This document shows positions 45,937 to 58,148 of a stretch of DNA of 64,000 bases, piece by piece. The notes under the pieces were generated by a model. That model made no database searches, was not told the DNA's origin, and saw only the letters and a program-made list of their open reading frames with translations. Numbering within the stretch: position 1 is the stretch's first letter; each line of letters begins with the position of its first letter. Source of the stretch: Liolophura sinensis (lineage: Eukaryota > Mollusca > Polyplacophora > Chitonida > Chitonidae); assembly GCF_032854445.1 (NCBI RefSeq), contig NC_088296.1, positions 20,513,853 to 20,577,852 of the forward strand. The letters are read 5' to 3'. A program made the position numbers and the translations under genes.

Positions 45937-46649
45937 CATGTCCTGAATGATAGCAAATAAAAACTTTTTCGATCAATGTTTAACTGCATATAGACACACA
46001 TAAAATAATTCCGTACAGTTTGAAGAGAACTCTAGAGTAGTCATGGATATTTTTCATCGACCAAAATAACTGGGAACAGTCAAGTTTGTACCCAAAATAT
46101 ATTCAGTAAAGTTGTTAAGAATTTTGAACGAACTGGATACGTTTTCACAAGCAATGCGAATGGATAGTATCTTTGAATACAATACTGAAACGCAGAATCG
46201 TTTATTCAAGTGCTAAAATTTGTGAGTGGGCTTAGATATTTTCTTTCGTGAGTAATATAGGAGGAAAATTCGTTGCCGATGCATGAACATTGAATCGTTC
46301 AAATACCGCCCATGATGAGTTGATCGCTTTTTCTCTTGCAATGAATGGGTATATTGCGTTACCAAACAAAACAAATTGCCACTGATTATTCGCATGCAGA
46401 ATCGTGAGGTAAAGTGCAAAAATTGCGAACTATGTTGTAGGCATGGGTATTTCTTCTTCGGATCAGAAGAAATTTTGAAAGATTACATGCAAAAGAGGAA
46501 AACAGAATCTTCAATGGAGAATTAAAACCATATGTTAAAGGCATTGTCGCCATGAGTGTCACAGCGGGATCGTAAGCCTGTTTATTGTAAAACACTAAAA
46601 TTACGATCCTGTGGAGTTCATTTAACATACATATCCTATATGGGTCCTA
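45937..46649. other. Nothing recognised
   Basis: AT-rich, unique; short ORFs only. Confidence 0.4.
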
Positions 46650-46985
46650 TATGCATCCATCTTGAAGTCGGGAGGGCAGTAGATCAAGGGTCAATCCTGG
46701 GTCGAGTCACACCTAAGACCTTAAAAGAGGAAAATGTAGTTCCTCGCTAGTCGTTCAGATAGTGCAACAACTGGTTGATTCCTAGCAGTGTAATGGCTCG
46801 AGCTGAGCCACTTATTTGCCTTCGGTAAATCGTCTTAGTGAAGCAGCACTAGATAAAAGAGCGGTGGAAATCCATCCTGCAAGAAGGAAGCACATTACAC
46901 ATACATGCACGCCAAAAACTCCTTCGCCCTAATATAACTGAAAAATTGTTAAGTACGACGTTAAACTCCAGGCACTCACTCACTT
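46650..46985 (+). mobile_element. Family C SINE, longest copy
   Basis: Has a B-box-like gggtcaatcctgggtcgag, gtaatggctcgagctgagcc, gcagcactagataaaagagc and the 3' module aattgttaagtacgacgtta. The A-box end is not clear. Confidence 0.82.
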
Positions 46986-46987
46986 AC

Positions 46988-47390
46988 TGGAAGTGGAGAG
47001 ACCAGGTATCAAACCTCCGTCGGGTCATAGCAAAATTTCTTTTTATTTATTTGTTTGACTGGTGTTTTACGCCGTACTCAAGAATATTTCACTTATACGA
47101 CGGCGGCCAGCATTATGGTGAGAGGAAACCATAAGCTGGCTTGTTGCTGCCTCGCTTGGCGGAAACAGGACTGGCTGCGCCGGTGACAGTATAATGTGAC
47201 TGACTGGGGTGTCATGTCTGGTGTCTTCGGCATGATACTTCAGTGACACAAGCACTTTGGCGGCATGGACTCGCCCTGCCACAAGAAGATTCTGTATATG
47301 TACACACACCTAATGACTCCTTGTTGTCAACGGACTGAAAACAGAACTGAAAAATTGTTAAATACAAAGTAAAATCCCAAGCGGAAAATG
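46988..47390 (+). mobile_element. Family B SINE split by a family A insertion
   Basis: Head fragment 46988-47036; body 47131-47390 (ggaaacaggactgg, gtcttcggcatgatacttca, gcggcatggactcgccctg). The interruption is 47037-47130. Confidence 0.8.
47037..47130 (-). mobile_element. Family A SINE fragment inserted in a family B SINE
   Basis: Family B sequence (ggtatcaaacctccgtcggg) precedes it and family B sequence (ttgttgctgcctcgcttgg) resumes after it, so family A inserted later. Confidence 0.82.
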
Positions 47391-48084
47391 TTGGTAAACC
47401 TAAAAAATCCAGGTCATCCTCTGGAGCCAAGGTATTTCTGCCAGATTGGAATTTGCTGACCAGTACTGGATTCTAACGACATGATGTCTCTACCGTAGTG
47501 GCTTCGTAGAAACTGGTCACAGGGATAGATTATAACTTTCGCTAAGAATAGTTGTGAGAAAATTGGATGTAACATTATGATATCTCAAAATGAGTATAGG
47601 ACACTGTATCTATATCATGCATACGACCGATATAGACTTTATTTACTGTCAAATCCCTTGGAATGAATGGTGGAATGAACCACCCATGCGTAGTTGGTTG
47701 CTGGAGAAGAAACCAACACACGTCAGCGTGTGTTTAACCGTACTGTTGATATTGGATGTACTCAAGATATCAAGTAAATTGATTTGCCAAAGGCTGTCCA
47801 TTTACGAGACAATCACTCTGTTTCACATATCAAATAACGCTTTCTGATTTTTCGATAACGGTGTCGATATCTTTTTCCAGTAAAATGGTCAACACATCAC
47901 CTCTGGACACTTGTAAGCTTCGATGCTAGGCAACCTGGTGCAACGTTGTCACTCGCTCATAATCATACGATCTGTTCGCCCCATAAGGTTTTGTTCTCTT
48001 GTAGCACACATGTATATTCTTGTCCATCAGCATTCTAAAAAATGTCTGCGTTAATTAACACAAGTTAAATAGATCAGGTACGTG
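47391..48084. other. Nothing recognised
   Basis: The ORF at 47590-47847 (85 residues) has no domain I recognise. Confidence 0.4.
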
Positions 48085-48250
48085 AACGGAGCCTCCGTTG
48101 CCTAGTGGTTAGTGTGCTAGAGCACCACAATGACCCACAAGCCTCCCACCAATAGCCGGTGGACGTTGATCGTGCATGGGACCGCTCACGCAGTAAGGAA
48201 GTGATTTTTTGTTGGTCACGTTAAATAAGAATCAAATACATAAATAAATG
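48085..48250 (+). mobile_element. Variant SINE with family A-like head and different body
   Basis: Head gagcctccgttgcctagtgg resembles family A, with aatgacccacaagcctccca. The body (ggaccgctcacgcagtaagg) is unlike A, B or C, but it ends with aaataagaatcaaatac and an aaat tail. Confidence 0.6.
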
Positions 48251-48282
48251 TTTACACAATAAATGTTTATGTTTTTCGATGT

Positions 48283-48590
48283 ATCGACATCGGGAAACCC
48301 GGGATCAAACCAGGGGGGGGGGGGTGTCACTCCTTTAACTCATTCAAGACATGGTACCGTACTTGTTGGTGTCTCGCTTGGCACTCAACATTTAAAGCAA
48401 AGAAACAGGACATGTTGGCCCGGTGGGGTGTCAGGTCTGCTGTCTTCGGCATGATACTTCAGTGGCGACAGCTCTTTGGCGGCATAGACTCGCCCTGCCA
48501 CACGAAGACACAATATATGTCCACACACGATTTTTCGTCGCCATATAACTGAAAAACTGTTAAGTACGACGTAAAATCCATAACATTCAT
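48283..48590 (+). mobile_element. Family B SINE
   Basis: B-box-like gggatcaaaccagg, a G run, gtcttcggcatgatacttca, actcgccctgccacacgaag, and 3' module gttaagtacgacgtaaaatcc. Confidence 0.8.
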
Positions 48591-49699
48591 TCATTCTTTA
48601 TACGATGTGACTGGCATTTTTTAAATACCGAATTCTGCTTAAGCCATGGTGCTGGGGGCGTGTAAATGTTCCTATGAATTATGCATTTACATGAACAGTC
48701 AGAATAATGCCTGAACTGAGGTAAGCTGACAAGAGGCCGTATTTCACCGGTTACGTGTGACCATTTGCCAGCTATCACTCTGTCGTCGCTGCTCGGGTTT
48801 TACTGTCTTTGCCGTGCGTCTTTAATTATAGCAATGGAGCATCAAGATCAACATGCAGAAGTTAAAGGCGTGTATGTGAAACCTTCTTTGGCGTTATAGC
48901 CTCGATTTTATAGATATATTCGTCTGAGTATAAGGTTTTATCTTGTACACAAGGGCATTTCACTTGTATGACTGAGTTTAACTTTATGGGCTGGTGAACC
49001 CTATAAAATTACTTACATAAGATTGCGGTGCAACCACGTGAATAAGATTCGAGCATACAACACAAAATGCACGTGAAGAAGTGTTCGTTGTCATCCGAAA
49101 CATGCCTATAATAAACGGGTCGGCCAGCAAGGTCACCTTGAAAACATGCATCGTGTAGTTATTTCCTCTTGGCTAGGAACTCTCCTCGTTTAGTTTTTCA
49201 CGTTCATGTATTGAGTCACTTCTAAGTCTTACCAGGAAAAAAAATAAAAATTGTTAACCCTGCTGCAAAACAAATGACAACAAGCACATTTGACATGACC
49301 ATCATGCTTGTATTCGTTATCTCATTTTAACATTACCTTTTTTTAACTTATTTTACCGGAATATGCATAAAAACTATTCTTGCTGTCATCGTCTTTCTTA
49401 ACACTGGCTTCCTTGAGTTCATTTTGCTACCGCTTGCCTTTATCTTTAACCCATGCAACCTAAGAGATTATACTTATATGATTGTCTCATTCTAACACTG
49501 CCTGATCGGGTCATACCAGCACCATCTGTGCAGTATTAGCCAGGTTAATCACAAACTGAATTTATGAGCAAAGAGAATTTTGACTGTGGGCTGACCATGT
49601 CTTTGAGCATGTACATGGTATAGTTTAACAAACGCCTAATGTGTCTTGATAACCATTGTTTTATTGTTGACATCATTAAAGGACATCTAGTCCTCCTCG
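48591..49699. other. No gene recognised
   Basis: The phrase cattttaacact(g) with a following tggcttcc recurs at 49320, 49400, 49490 and again at 50060-50110 and 50560, suggesting a diverged dispersed repeat. Confidence 0.4.
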
Positions 49700-49965
49700 A
49701 AGTCCGGATACCTCGAGAACAAACCAGGGTCGGGTCATACCGAAGACTTTAAAAATGGTACTAGCTGCTGCCTTGAAAACAGAGCAAAGAAAACAGGACT
49801 TGTTCACCCGGTGTTAGTGTAATGTGACTTGGTGGGGTATCATATCTGGTGTGTCTTCGGCATGATATATCAGTGGCAGCAGCACTTTGTACATATGTGT
49901 ACGCACCTAATGAACCCTTGTCGACTGAAAAGTTGCTAGGTGCGACGAAAAGCACACATGTGCAT
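49700..49965 (+). mobile_element. Family B SINE
   Basis: Starts aagtccggatacctcgag; contains gggtcataccgaagacttta and the cttcggcatgatatatcagt block; diverged 3' end. Confidence 0.75.
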
Positions 49966-51271
49966 GCCTACAATACAGTTTAACACTACTTTCATTGAGC
50001 TCATTTTGTTACGTTTTGTCTGTAATTTAATGCACTTAAACTAAGACACCAGTGTTTTTTAACACTGGCTTCACCGGACTCACTTTCTATAGTCAGTATC
50101 TCATTTTAACACATTGCTCGTTTTATCTGTTCTCGTAGCTTCAACCTACGAGAGCCTTTCTACAGTTTGGCCATTTCAATGAACGCCACAAGTTATTACT
50201 TCAAAAAATTAGATCGCACATTGGATATATCATCAGCTCCGCTTAACCCTCGGGGCTAGGGGCGGTATATTCATCATGTTGAATTAGATGGTCATATATT
50301 GGATATATGTGCAGTTCAGTTGCATCAAAGCGCAAACTGAGATATATATTTCATTAACGACAATTTATATACTAATGTATGTCACACAGTTTGAATACTG
50401 ATTTCACTCATTCATCTAGAATATACCTTGTGTCTTTCCAAACAACACTGAAAACTATTGACTGCCCCTCTTTGCATGGCCTTCCGGTTATTGACTTGAA
50501 GCGTTCATTTTGGTTCACAGCTGGTAAATAAATGTTTGCCTCGACGCAAGCATTATCTCATTTTAACACTGGGTTTGCTCGTTTAGCCTATATGTGTAGC
50601 AAATTTAATTTAAGAGAAGTTTTTTTTTCTTACGTTATGACGTGACTATATATTACATGTGATGACAACACAGCGGAGTAATTCTAGACCAGTGACGTCT
50701 ACTACATTACAAATACCATCACTGCTTTTTTTTAAAAACTTAATTCTACTTTGCTACTTGCAAACGCACATTCGCATAATTTTGTTTACCAGGGCTACAG
50801 ATATTGTGTATTTTGTTTAACACATCTGTAATGACAAGAATGTGTAACACTGCTACCCATGGACATTGTGACTGTGCAAATTTGCACACCGTCGTTTTTA
50901 AAGATAGTGTAACATTTCCAACACTGAGAAATTTGAGCACGGCGGGCTCAAAAATATGCCAGTGTCTACAATAACTGCACAAAACAAGCATATCATTTGT
51001 GCTCTGCACTTACATCAGGAGTATTTCTATCCCCCTTATAATTGCCTTCCCTACCAAGACCCGGTGAACCATATATTCTAAACAGTCTAATCTCTTTTTC
51101 ATATCTCTTCCACGCAAATGCATGGGGTGTAAAAGAAAATTCATTGATCAACTTTCAAGATATAAATACACGCAGATGAGTAATCGATGCTGTCATGGCG
51201 CTGTGCTAAAATCTTTTACGGTCATATTGGGGAACACATGCTGTTTAAATTGGGAATTTATGCCTGCCTAA
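49966..51271. other. No gene recognised
   Basis: Continues the ctcattttaacac phrases; otherwise AT-rich and unique. Confidence 0.4.
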
Positions 51272-51600
51272 AGTACGTATGTACGCTTGGGGTTTTACTA
51301 TGTACTTAACAACTTTTCTCTCATATTAAGACGACAAGGAGTCATTAGGTGTGTATACATATATTGTGTCTTCTAGCCAGTCCATGCCGCCAAAATGCTG
51401 CCGTCACTAAAGTATCATGCTGAAGACACCAGACAGGACACCTCACCCAATCACATTATGATGACACCGGGTCAAACACTTTTGTTTTTTCTCTCGCAAA
51501 GTGAGCGAGCAACAAGCACCATTTCTAAAGTTTTTGGTATGACCTGACCGAAGGTTGATCCCAGGTTAAACTCTGTAGTTTATTGTGCAGTCGCCCCTTT
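51272..51600 (-). mobile_element. Family B SINE, complete 3' module
   Basis: At its 3' end (left) the plus strand shows gcttggggttttactatgt; the body includes gtatcatgctgaagacacc; the head lies at the right. Confidence 0.8.
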
Positions 51601-51748
51601 GCTTATTTATTTATTTGATTGAGGCCATACGCCGTACTCAAGAATATTTCATGAGCTGGACTTGAACTCATAGCGACCGCATTGGTGAGAGGCTACTGGG
51701 ATATAACTCCGCGCTGGCGCCCTAACCCCCTCGGCCACGAGGCCTCCC
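51601..51748 (-). mobile_element. Family A SINE, antisense, body deleted
   Basis: Goes directly from caagaatatttcat to gagctggacttgaactc, so nearly the whole body is missing. The head complement with the gccacgaggcctcc end is retained. Confidence 0.88.
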
Positions 51749-52978
51749 AAACCCAATTGAAATCCAATTAAATTTTTGCTATTAATTTCAGAGAGCCTAA
51801 ATTATTATTTTTAACAAAATGCCAGCCTAGTCTGTGCGCATGTTAAAATTCAGTAATAAATGTGTTAAACTTTACAAAGCGGGTATATGCTGAGCGAATG
51901 AGTTCGACCCGCTCGAAAATGTGCATCCATTGGAAGTTTATACATAAAGGTAGGCCTATAAGTTTCTAACAGGCTAATTAATAATTAGAGGTTCTTTCTA
52001 TTCAAATACTCGATCAGCCCAAATCCAATCGAATTTAGCTTTTATTTAGAACAGCTCAGCTAATTATCTTTCAAAAAATATCAACCGCTTCTGTGGATGT
52101 GTTACTGTTCATATGCAGTAATAAATTTCTTAATCTTTATAAAGCGGATCGCTTAATAACTTTGGAATCATTTTAACACTACTAACAGTATAAGCACGAG
52201 TCTCATATGTACCCAATGGCAATGATCCGAGTTATTCTTGGGAAATACAGTAACTTTCATTTTAATTGGCGGGCATGGACTTTTGCCCAGAAATCTCCGG
52301 TGCGTAATACGTCGTTAACGCATCTTTAAAATTTTTTGAAGAATCATTTCTACCTGGAAGAGGCATTTGAAACTTTGGCCATATTGAGACCAAAGACGCC
52401 TCATTAGGATTTTGCCACAACAGGCACAGCCCGATCTCATCATTCAAAGTGCAAATACATATTGATGTCAGAATGTATTTGCCGAATGAACCTTAAAACG
52501 TAATATTTATAGGACAAAAATATGAATGTGACAGGTACAGACCTCTGTAAAATCTGATGTTTTAAAACCAATTCGAAAAAAACCTACAAAATATGGAAGT
52601 ATATTTTCCTGGACAGTGTTTAGTGATCTTTCATCTGATACATTGTTCAGTTTGATGTTTTCTTAGCCTTTAAAAGTGTACTCCACCATACGTACTCGAA
52701 GCCTGCAGGTGTAGCCTATACACTCCTGGTGCACGGATAAAGATGTGTATACCTAACAGAGTCTACATGAAATGATAACTGACATCTCGACCCTATAACC
52801 AAACGTGTTTACAGAATAAATAAACAGCGTCTCATCTCTCTCCGCATCATCATTTTTCCCTTCCCCCCTCTCTCTTCGTGTACGTGGGTGCTTGGCCTGA
52901 CCAGATGGCTGGTGGGTAGGGGGGGTGGGGGTAGGTCTGTGATTTCTCAAATAAACTTTGCTCCCTCTTTATCCTCAG
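51749..52978. other. No gene recognised
   Basis: 51830-51960 and 52080-52200 look like a diverged duplication (cagtaataaatgtgttaaac / cagtaataaatttcttaatc; acaaagcggg / ataaagcgga). Confidence 0.45.
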
Positions 52979-53172
52979 CCTCACCGTTTATACAGACACC
53001 GTATACCGGCTATTAGACACCCATTCCTCGTTACATCTATATCATTTCACGGGAATCATACCGGATTTCGCCGCAGGAGTCATCACACACAATTCCAGCC
53101 TAAAGTCCCGTTACATTCAGCAGCTCACCAAGTCTATACACCCTGAACACCACGCTGCACCTGGCCGTATAA
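52979..53172 (+). other. Candidate non-coding exon upstream of CELF (1)
   Basis: A 194-nt block bounded by a ctttatcctcag acceptor and a GTAAGA donor. It contains stops in frame with any longer reading, so it is likely non-coding: a 5' UTR exon of the CELF gene or an lncRNA exon. Confidence 0.4.
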
Positions 53173-53303
53173 GTAAGAAACTTTGAAGTCAGCTTTCTTC
53201 TTAGTTTTCTCCCCACACCTCTCTTACCGCAAGACTTGGGCAAGAATTATTTTTGTGAGGTGCAAATCTGGCTCTAAAGTACGTTGTCTGCATTTCTTTT
53301 CAG

Positions 53304-53427
53304 AAGAAGCCGGCTATAGGTGTTGAGAGAGGTCCAAGCTGTAAAGGGAGCCTCGCGGTTTTAACAGTGTGGTCTCGTGCCCACGATTGTTGAGGTGAAA
53401 CTGCTGTTGCTTTCCAGAGCACTGAAG
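53304..53427 (+). other. Candidate non-coding exon upstream of CELF (2)
   Basis: A 124-nt block between a tgcatttcttttcag acceptor and an ACTGAAG/GTAAGTAT donor; both signals are near consensus. It is 131 bases from the preceding candidate exon. It is not an obvious coding segment. A second internal acceptor (gctttccag) could give a much shorter exon. Confidence 0.42.
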
Positions 53428-54059
53428 GTAAGTATATATGTAAGTATATTTATATATACACCGCCTTGGATAGCTTTTGGGATGGAAGCTTGTTGGTTAG
53501 CTGTACGCGCGAGGAGGTTAAGCATCCCATTATGATGATAGCCCACCATAAGGTATTTCTGAGCGTCTTAGTCAATGTGAGAGCATGCACGTGGGCACCG
53601 CGAGAGATTAACTGTTATAAACTTCTCTCCGTCTTTGCACAGTAGCTTTATACTTTAGTTAATAATACATCGCTAGTATAGACTGTGATTCTTCCAAGAC
53701 AGAGGGACGCTCTGTCAGGAGATGTCAGTGTGGAGCTAACCATTGTGGACAAGACACAGTTCAATTCTGGTGCTATCGATTTTTTCCCTGTGCAGTGTGA
53801 CAGCGAAGGGCAGGATACAAAAACAACAGGCAAAGCCTAAGGGAATCGGGAACGCAAGCACCGGAGTGAACAATAAAAAAAATCCTGGTCGCGTACTTAT
53901 ACAGACTTCAATCTCGCCCTAAAGGAATCCCCCCCAAAATTATTTATGTAAATATGTAAATAATATGCACGTTGAGATTTTCGTGGATTTATCCATGTTT
54001 CGGGGACGGCTGTGATTGTGCTTGGGGCCCGGTGTTTCCAGACAGGCGGTACAGTAGAG
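53428..54059. other. Gap between candidate exons and CELF promoter
   Basis: Unique-looking sequence; no SINE or gene recognised. Short ORFs on the minus strand have no recognisable domain. Confidence 0.4.
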
Positions 54060-54321
54060 TATTAATAATAACAGGAGCTCAGGTTGGTCAGCCGACGTGA
54101 AGGCGTGCTGCGCGCTAGTCGACGACAAGGAATTCCCCCCGAAGCTCCCCCGTTCCACGTCGATACGAGCCCGCGAAAGCCGGCGCCTTGGCAGCAAGCT
54201 AGTCGTTGGCTGAGAGCGAGAGAGAGCTAGAGAGAGAGTCGGAGAGATTGAGAGTGGAGGAATACCAGAGCTCGGAGCGAGTCCGTATACTGTACCACCA
54301 AACCTGGAGCTTCAACACAAC
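54060..54321 (+). promoter_or_regulatory. Likely CELF promoter and 5' UTR
   Basis: A locally GC-richer strip with a run of gagaga repeats (about 54206-54240) lies directly before the start codon. GA-rich tracts are common near invertebrate promoters. The transcription start is not determined, and the in-frame sequence upstream of the ATG is interrupted. Confidence 0.45.
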
Positions 54322-54550
54322 ATGGCTGCCATGCAGAATGGTGTGGTGACTATCGTAGACCATAGCAATCAAAACGGTCCATCTGTGCATAACCCGACGA
54401 TCCCAATGAAGGACCAGGACGCCGTAAAGCTGTTCGTTGGTCAAATTCCCAGGAACTTAGAGGAAAAAGATCTTAGACCGATTTTTGACGAATACGGTCA
54501 AATCTACGAACTGACTGTGCTTAAGGATCGGTTTACCGGCATGCATAAAG
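54322..54550 (+). CDS. CELF/Bruno-like RNA-binding protein, first coding exon (partial gene)
   Basis: Codes 76 residues plus one base. After a 28-residue leader ([19 protein letters not shown]...) comes [20 protein letters not shown], then [18 protein letters not shown] and MHKG. This is the start of RRM1 in CELF proteins. RNP2 is LFVGQI (residues 37-42). The exon stops at HK-G before a GTAAGT donor, exactly where the RNP1 block (GCAFLTY in CELF3-6) should follow from the next exon. CELF proteins bind GU-rich RNA to control splicing, translation and decay. The phrase TIPMKDQDA places it nearer CELF3-6 than CELF1/2. No later exon is found before the window end, so intron 1 exceeds 9.4 kb. Confidence 0.93.
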
Positions 54551-56150
54551 GTAAGTCCATTTTACCGGATATAAGATAAATAATATAATGTAAAACAAAT
54601 ATCAGGTGATGTTTTTTTTTATTCGTTCAGTCCGTTTTGGCGTATCTCCGTTGTAATATTTGGTGGATCCGGTCGCGCCGTCAATAGGTAGGGCCATCTT
54701 GGTGACGGACCCTGGCAGAGCCGGCTGTCGTGGAACCAGGCCAAGTAAGTCGGCAGCTCAAACACACACATACACTATTATAATAGCCGACGACAGACGA
54801 TGCCGGCTGTACAGTTTTGGCTTTTATCGTGTTATTCCGGCGTTAACGCAGTGGCAATAATCCATGCGCTTAACGATTAACGGGAAAGTGCAACATGCAC
54901 TTGGGAACAGGATGGATGAATGTTTGATATGGGGTCAATAACGATGAGTATTACACGGCCATATGTTGACATAGATAGTGTTTTGGGCGTGCGTTGAAGG
55001 TCTGGTCAATACCAGCCTGGGTCCCTGGCTTCCACAGACCGGGAAGATGTTCTGCGACCAATATGGCACCGCAGATACCAGACAGACACGCATCCATTGG
55101 TGGCGACTACACAGAGGGATGGCAGTAGTGGACAATCGCGGCCACTGTACAGACGTATCTCTAATCGAAGCTATAACTGCCAATGCAGCTCTTGCAGGTA
55201 GAGGCTCAGTTAGTAGCTATACATATAGGCCTACGGCTATTGAACATTTTCACAGTTATCGCGTGTGTATGCTACGTGATACCGCTCTAATATAAGCATT
55301 AATAGAAGTGTTTACGATCCAGTAGTAGATACAAGGGTGACACGGTATCCTCTGGGATAAGAAGAGAGACGGCTATGACGTCCCCAGGGGAGGGGGAGGG
55401 GGTCCGGAATTCACATCGAACATTAATTCTATGCAGGGAGTTCGGTATAAAGCCAAGCATCCACCTTTCTATGACATACATGACGACAAGGCGACACCAC
55501 CTGAATACAAATCTGATTTTCGGATGCATCGTCGCATTCTTAACAAAACCAAGCTTGGTTACAAGACGGGTTCATAAATGAATCTCATACGAAAGGGAAA
55601 CATATTCGTTATAAAACCAAGCTTTCGTACAACATTGGTTTACAGATGAATCACATATATTATGAGACATAAACGAACCTTGTTTTAATGCATAGGGACG
55701 TGTTCTGTATAAATCCGACCTTTGACATGATAGACTTTACATGAATTGAACGTCATGCTGAAGGAACACAGAAACATTCTTCATGAAACGGAACTCTGTT
55801 ACAACATGGGCTTTGAAGGTGCATAGGGACATTCTTTAAAAATCAGCGTTCGGTAAAACACGAGTTATTTATTTTTTTTTGAAAATACAAAGACATTTTT
55901 ATTCAAAGTTGGTAAATTATGGCATAAGCATGAATGTTGCACTAAAGCCAGCAACACGCAATGTCACTAATCCAGCAGGGACAGCCGACTTGTATATAGA
56001 CCTACATATAGTTTACGAATTGTCAGCACAGCTAAATTGGGTCATTTATACATCAGTTAAGCCCTTAACACCATAGACAATCCGAACATGCCCCATTGCA
56101 GCTGGCACCCACTCAGCTGATACAAGCGCTTACAACCTGCAGTTGTGCTG
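54551..56150 (+). other. CELF intron 1, proximal part
   Basis: Starts with the GTAAGT donor. Mostly unique sequence. The ORF at 54978-55295 (105 residues) has no recognised domain. At 55540-55880 short phrases about attcataaatgaatc and acattctt recur loosely at about 60-base spacing, too degenerate to define a unit. Confidence 0.5.
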
Positions 56151-56392
56151 ATATTTATTTATTTATTTATTTATTTATTTGATCGCTGTATTACGCCGTA
56201 CTCAAGAATATTTGACTTATGCAACTGCGGCCAGCATGATGGTGAGAGGAAACCGGGCAAAACACGGGGGAAACTCACGACAATCCGCAGGTTGCTGGCA
56301 GATCTTCCCACGTACGGCTTGAGAGGAAGCCAGCCAAAGCTGGACTTGAGCTCACAGCAACCGCATAGGTGAGAGGTTCCTGGGTCTTGGCA
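56151..56392 (-). mobile_element. Family A SINE in CELF intron 1, antisense
   Basis: Complete body and B-box region from the tttattta tail to gaggttcctgggtc; A box missing. Confidence 0.9.
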
Positions 56393-58148
56393 CCTAGTTC
56401 TGATATACTGCAACCTCAAGTGCAATTGAACGTAAATGCAGTAAACGGGTTTAAAAGTTAGGGAATAGATTTGGACAGCAGTTTTTTCTTGCCAGGATTC
56501 GTTTTCCCATACTTAGCGGTTAATATCCAGTGTACGAAACAACCGTTATTGAATTATTCGTAGAACTGTCAGAACGGGTAAAAGAGAATAGGGCATGCTG
56601 ATAGTGAGGTATTAATTTATGATTCAAAAGATTAGGTCACCATTGAAGCCGATGGTTTTGATTTAAAACCAAATATAACAGCAGCAATGCAACGATACCT
56701 TATTAACATGATTCTTAATGTAAGATACAGTGAAATCATAAGTTTTACTTAGTCAGCAAACCACAAACATACGCTATGACTGACAACATTAGGAAGTTGT
56801 CTGTTGTAGGTTACAGTGAAGCTAGAAGTTTTCCTTCATCAGCAAAAACAACAACAACAACAACCATGTTATATGAACAAAATTTCTACCCCAGGTTGCA
56901 GCGATGCCAGACGTTCTCGATCATCAACAAAAACAACAACGACAAATTCGATCTCTGTTAAAAAGGCTTCGTATGACTTTCACCATCCTGTCCTTTACAC
57001 GTACACATGTATTATGTGTAATACAAACCTACCAGTGCCATAAGTTAGGTGGTCACCCTTAGGAATTGGGGCTGGGTATAGGGTGTGGGATGGGAGCTAC
57101 TGCTGTACATGTATTTCTCTTCTCCAGTGTAGAGTATACAAAGTATTTACAACTGATATACGGGCCTATAGTAAGCGTGTATAGATGAAGGCCTCCGACA
57201 ACGGCACAACCACGCGCATATTTAAAAAAAAAATGGCGAGATATGACCTCAGATAAAGATGGCGTGAGTCTTAGACATAAATCGAGATAGCACTTGCAAG
57301 CTTCGGTGCATCAACTGATATAACGTATATTTGAGCTTCGAGATAATATTTATCTCTTCATGAAGCCATTAAGCTTTATAATAACGGGAATGGATGGCAG
57401 TAAGGCATTTATGCATAAAAAAGGGGTACAGGATATTAAAACATGGTATCAGGAAACCTAGATATTCTATTAAGGTCAGGGCCACGGAGTATTATGGCCC
57501 TGGTATTTGACAAGTGCATGTACAGGTTTCTTTGTAGCCGTATACACTGCATGTAAGACTTGAATCACTGAAAGGCAGTCAATTCTTCGTATTGTTACAC
57601 ATTCATAACGAATAAAATATGAAGTATAGTGCGAACATTCCAAAAATCACAGCAACTGGGAAACATGCATGGGTAAATATGCTAAGAACGTACCATGTAG
57701 ATAACGGAATTAGACCAGGGCGTACAGAAGCATTGAAATTCCCTGAAAATACAGCAACTTGGGAAATCAGATAAGCGATCAGGCTGTGAGTGTTACTTGG
57801 ATTGCACAGATTACGGAAGGCAGTCAACACAGATTTAATGTTTCAGGCACGGAAAATTACATACACCTCAACTGTGAACCACATGGTCAGATGCGTCGTG
57901 AATTTCACACAGCTTTGTCAATGTGTATTACGAAATTAGAACGGATATGTATCTATAAGTGTTACGGATATTTCCAGATTACAGTAGTTGTGGAAACGAT
58001 TTGTTACTCTTACTGAGCTCGTGTATATTTTTAGTGGAAGTAAGCTTTATTCAACAGGCTTATGCCCATACAATGATAAGAATTGTAATCAAATTAAGAT
58101 TGCCATCATAGCGTTATAGTTTGTAACGGAAGTGCCACAATAAAGAAG
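56393..58148 (+). other. CELF intron 1, middle part
   Basis: AT-rich, largely unique. The phrase aaaacaacaacaac occurs near 56845-56865 and again near 56928-56942 with similar flanks (an imperfect duplication of about 70 bp). No gene recognised. Confidence 0.45.

Noticed and set aside
54978-55295. 105-residue ORF in CELF intron 1 as an alternative exon
   Set aside because: No RRM-like sequence or suitable splice sites; no domain recognised.
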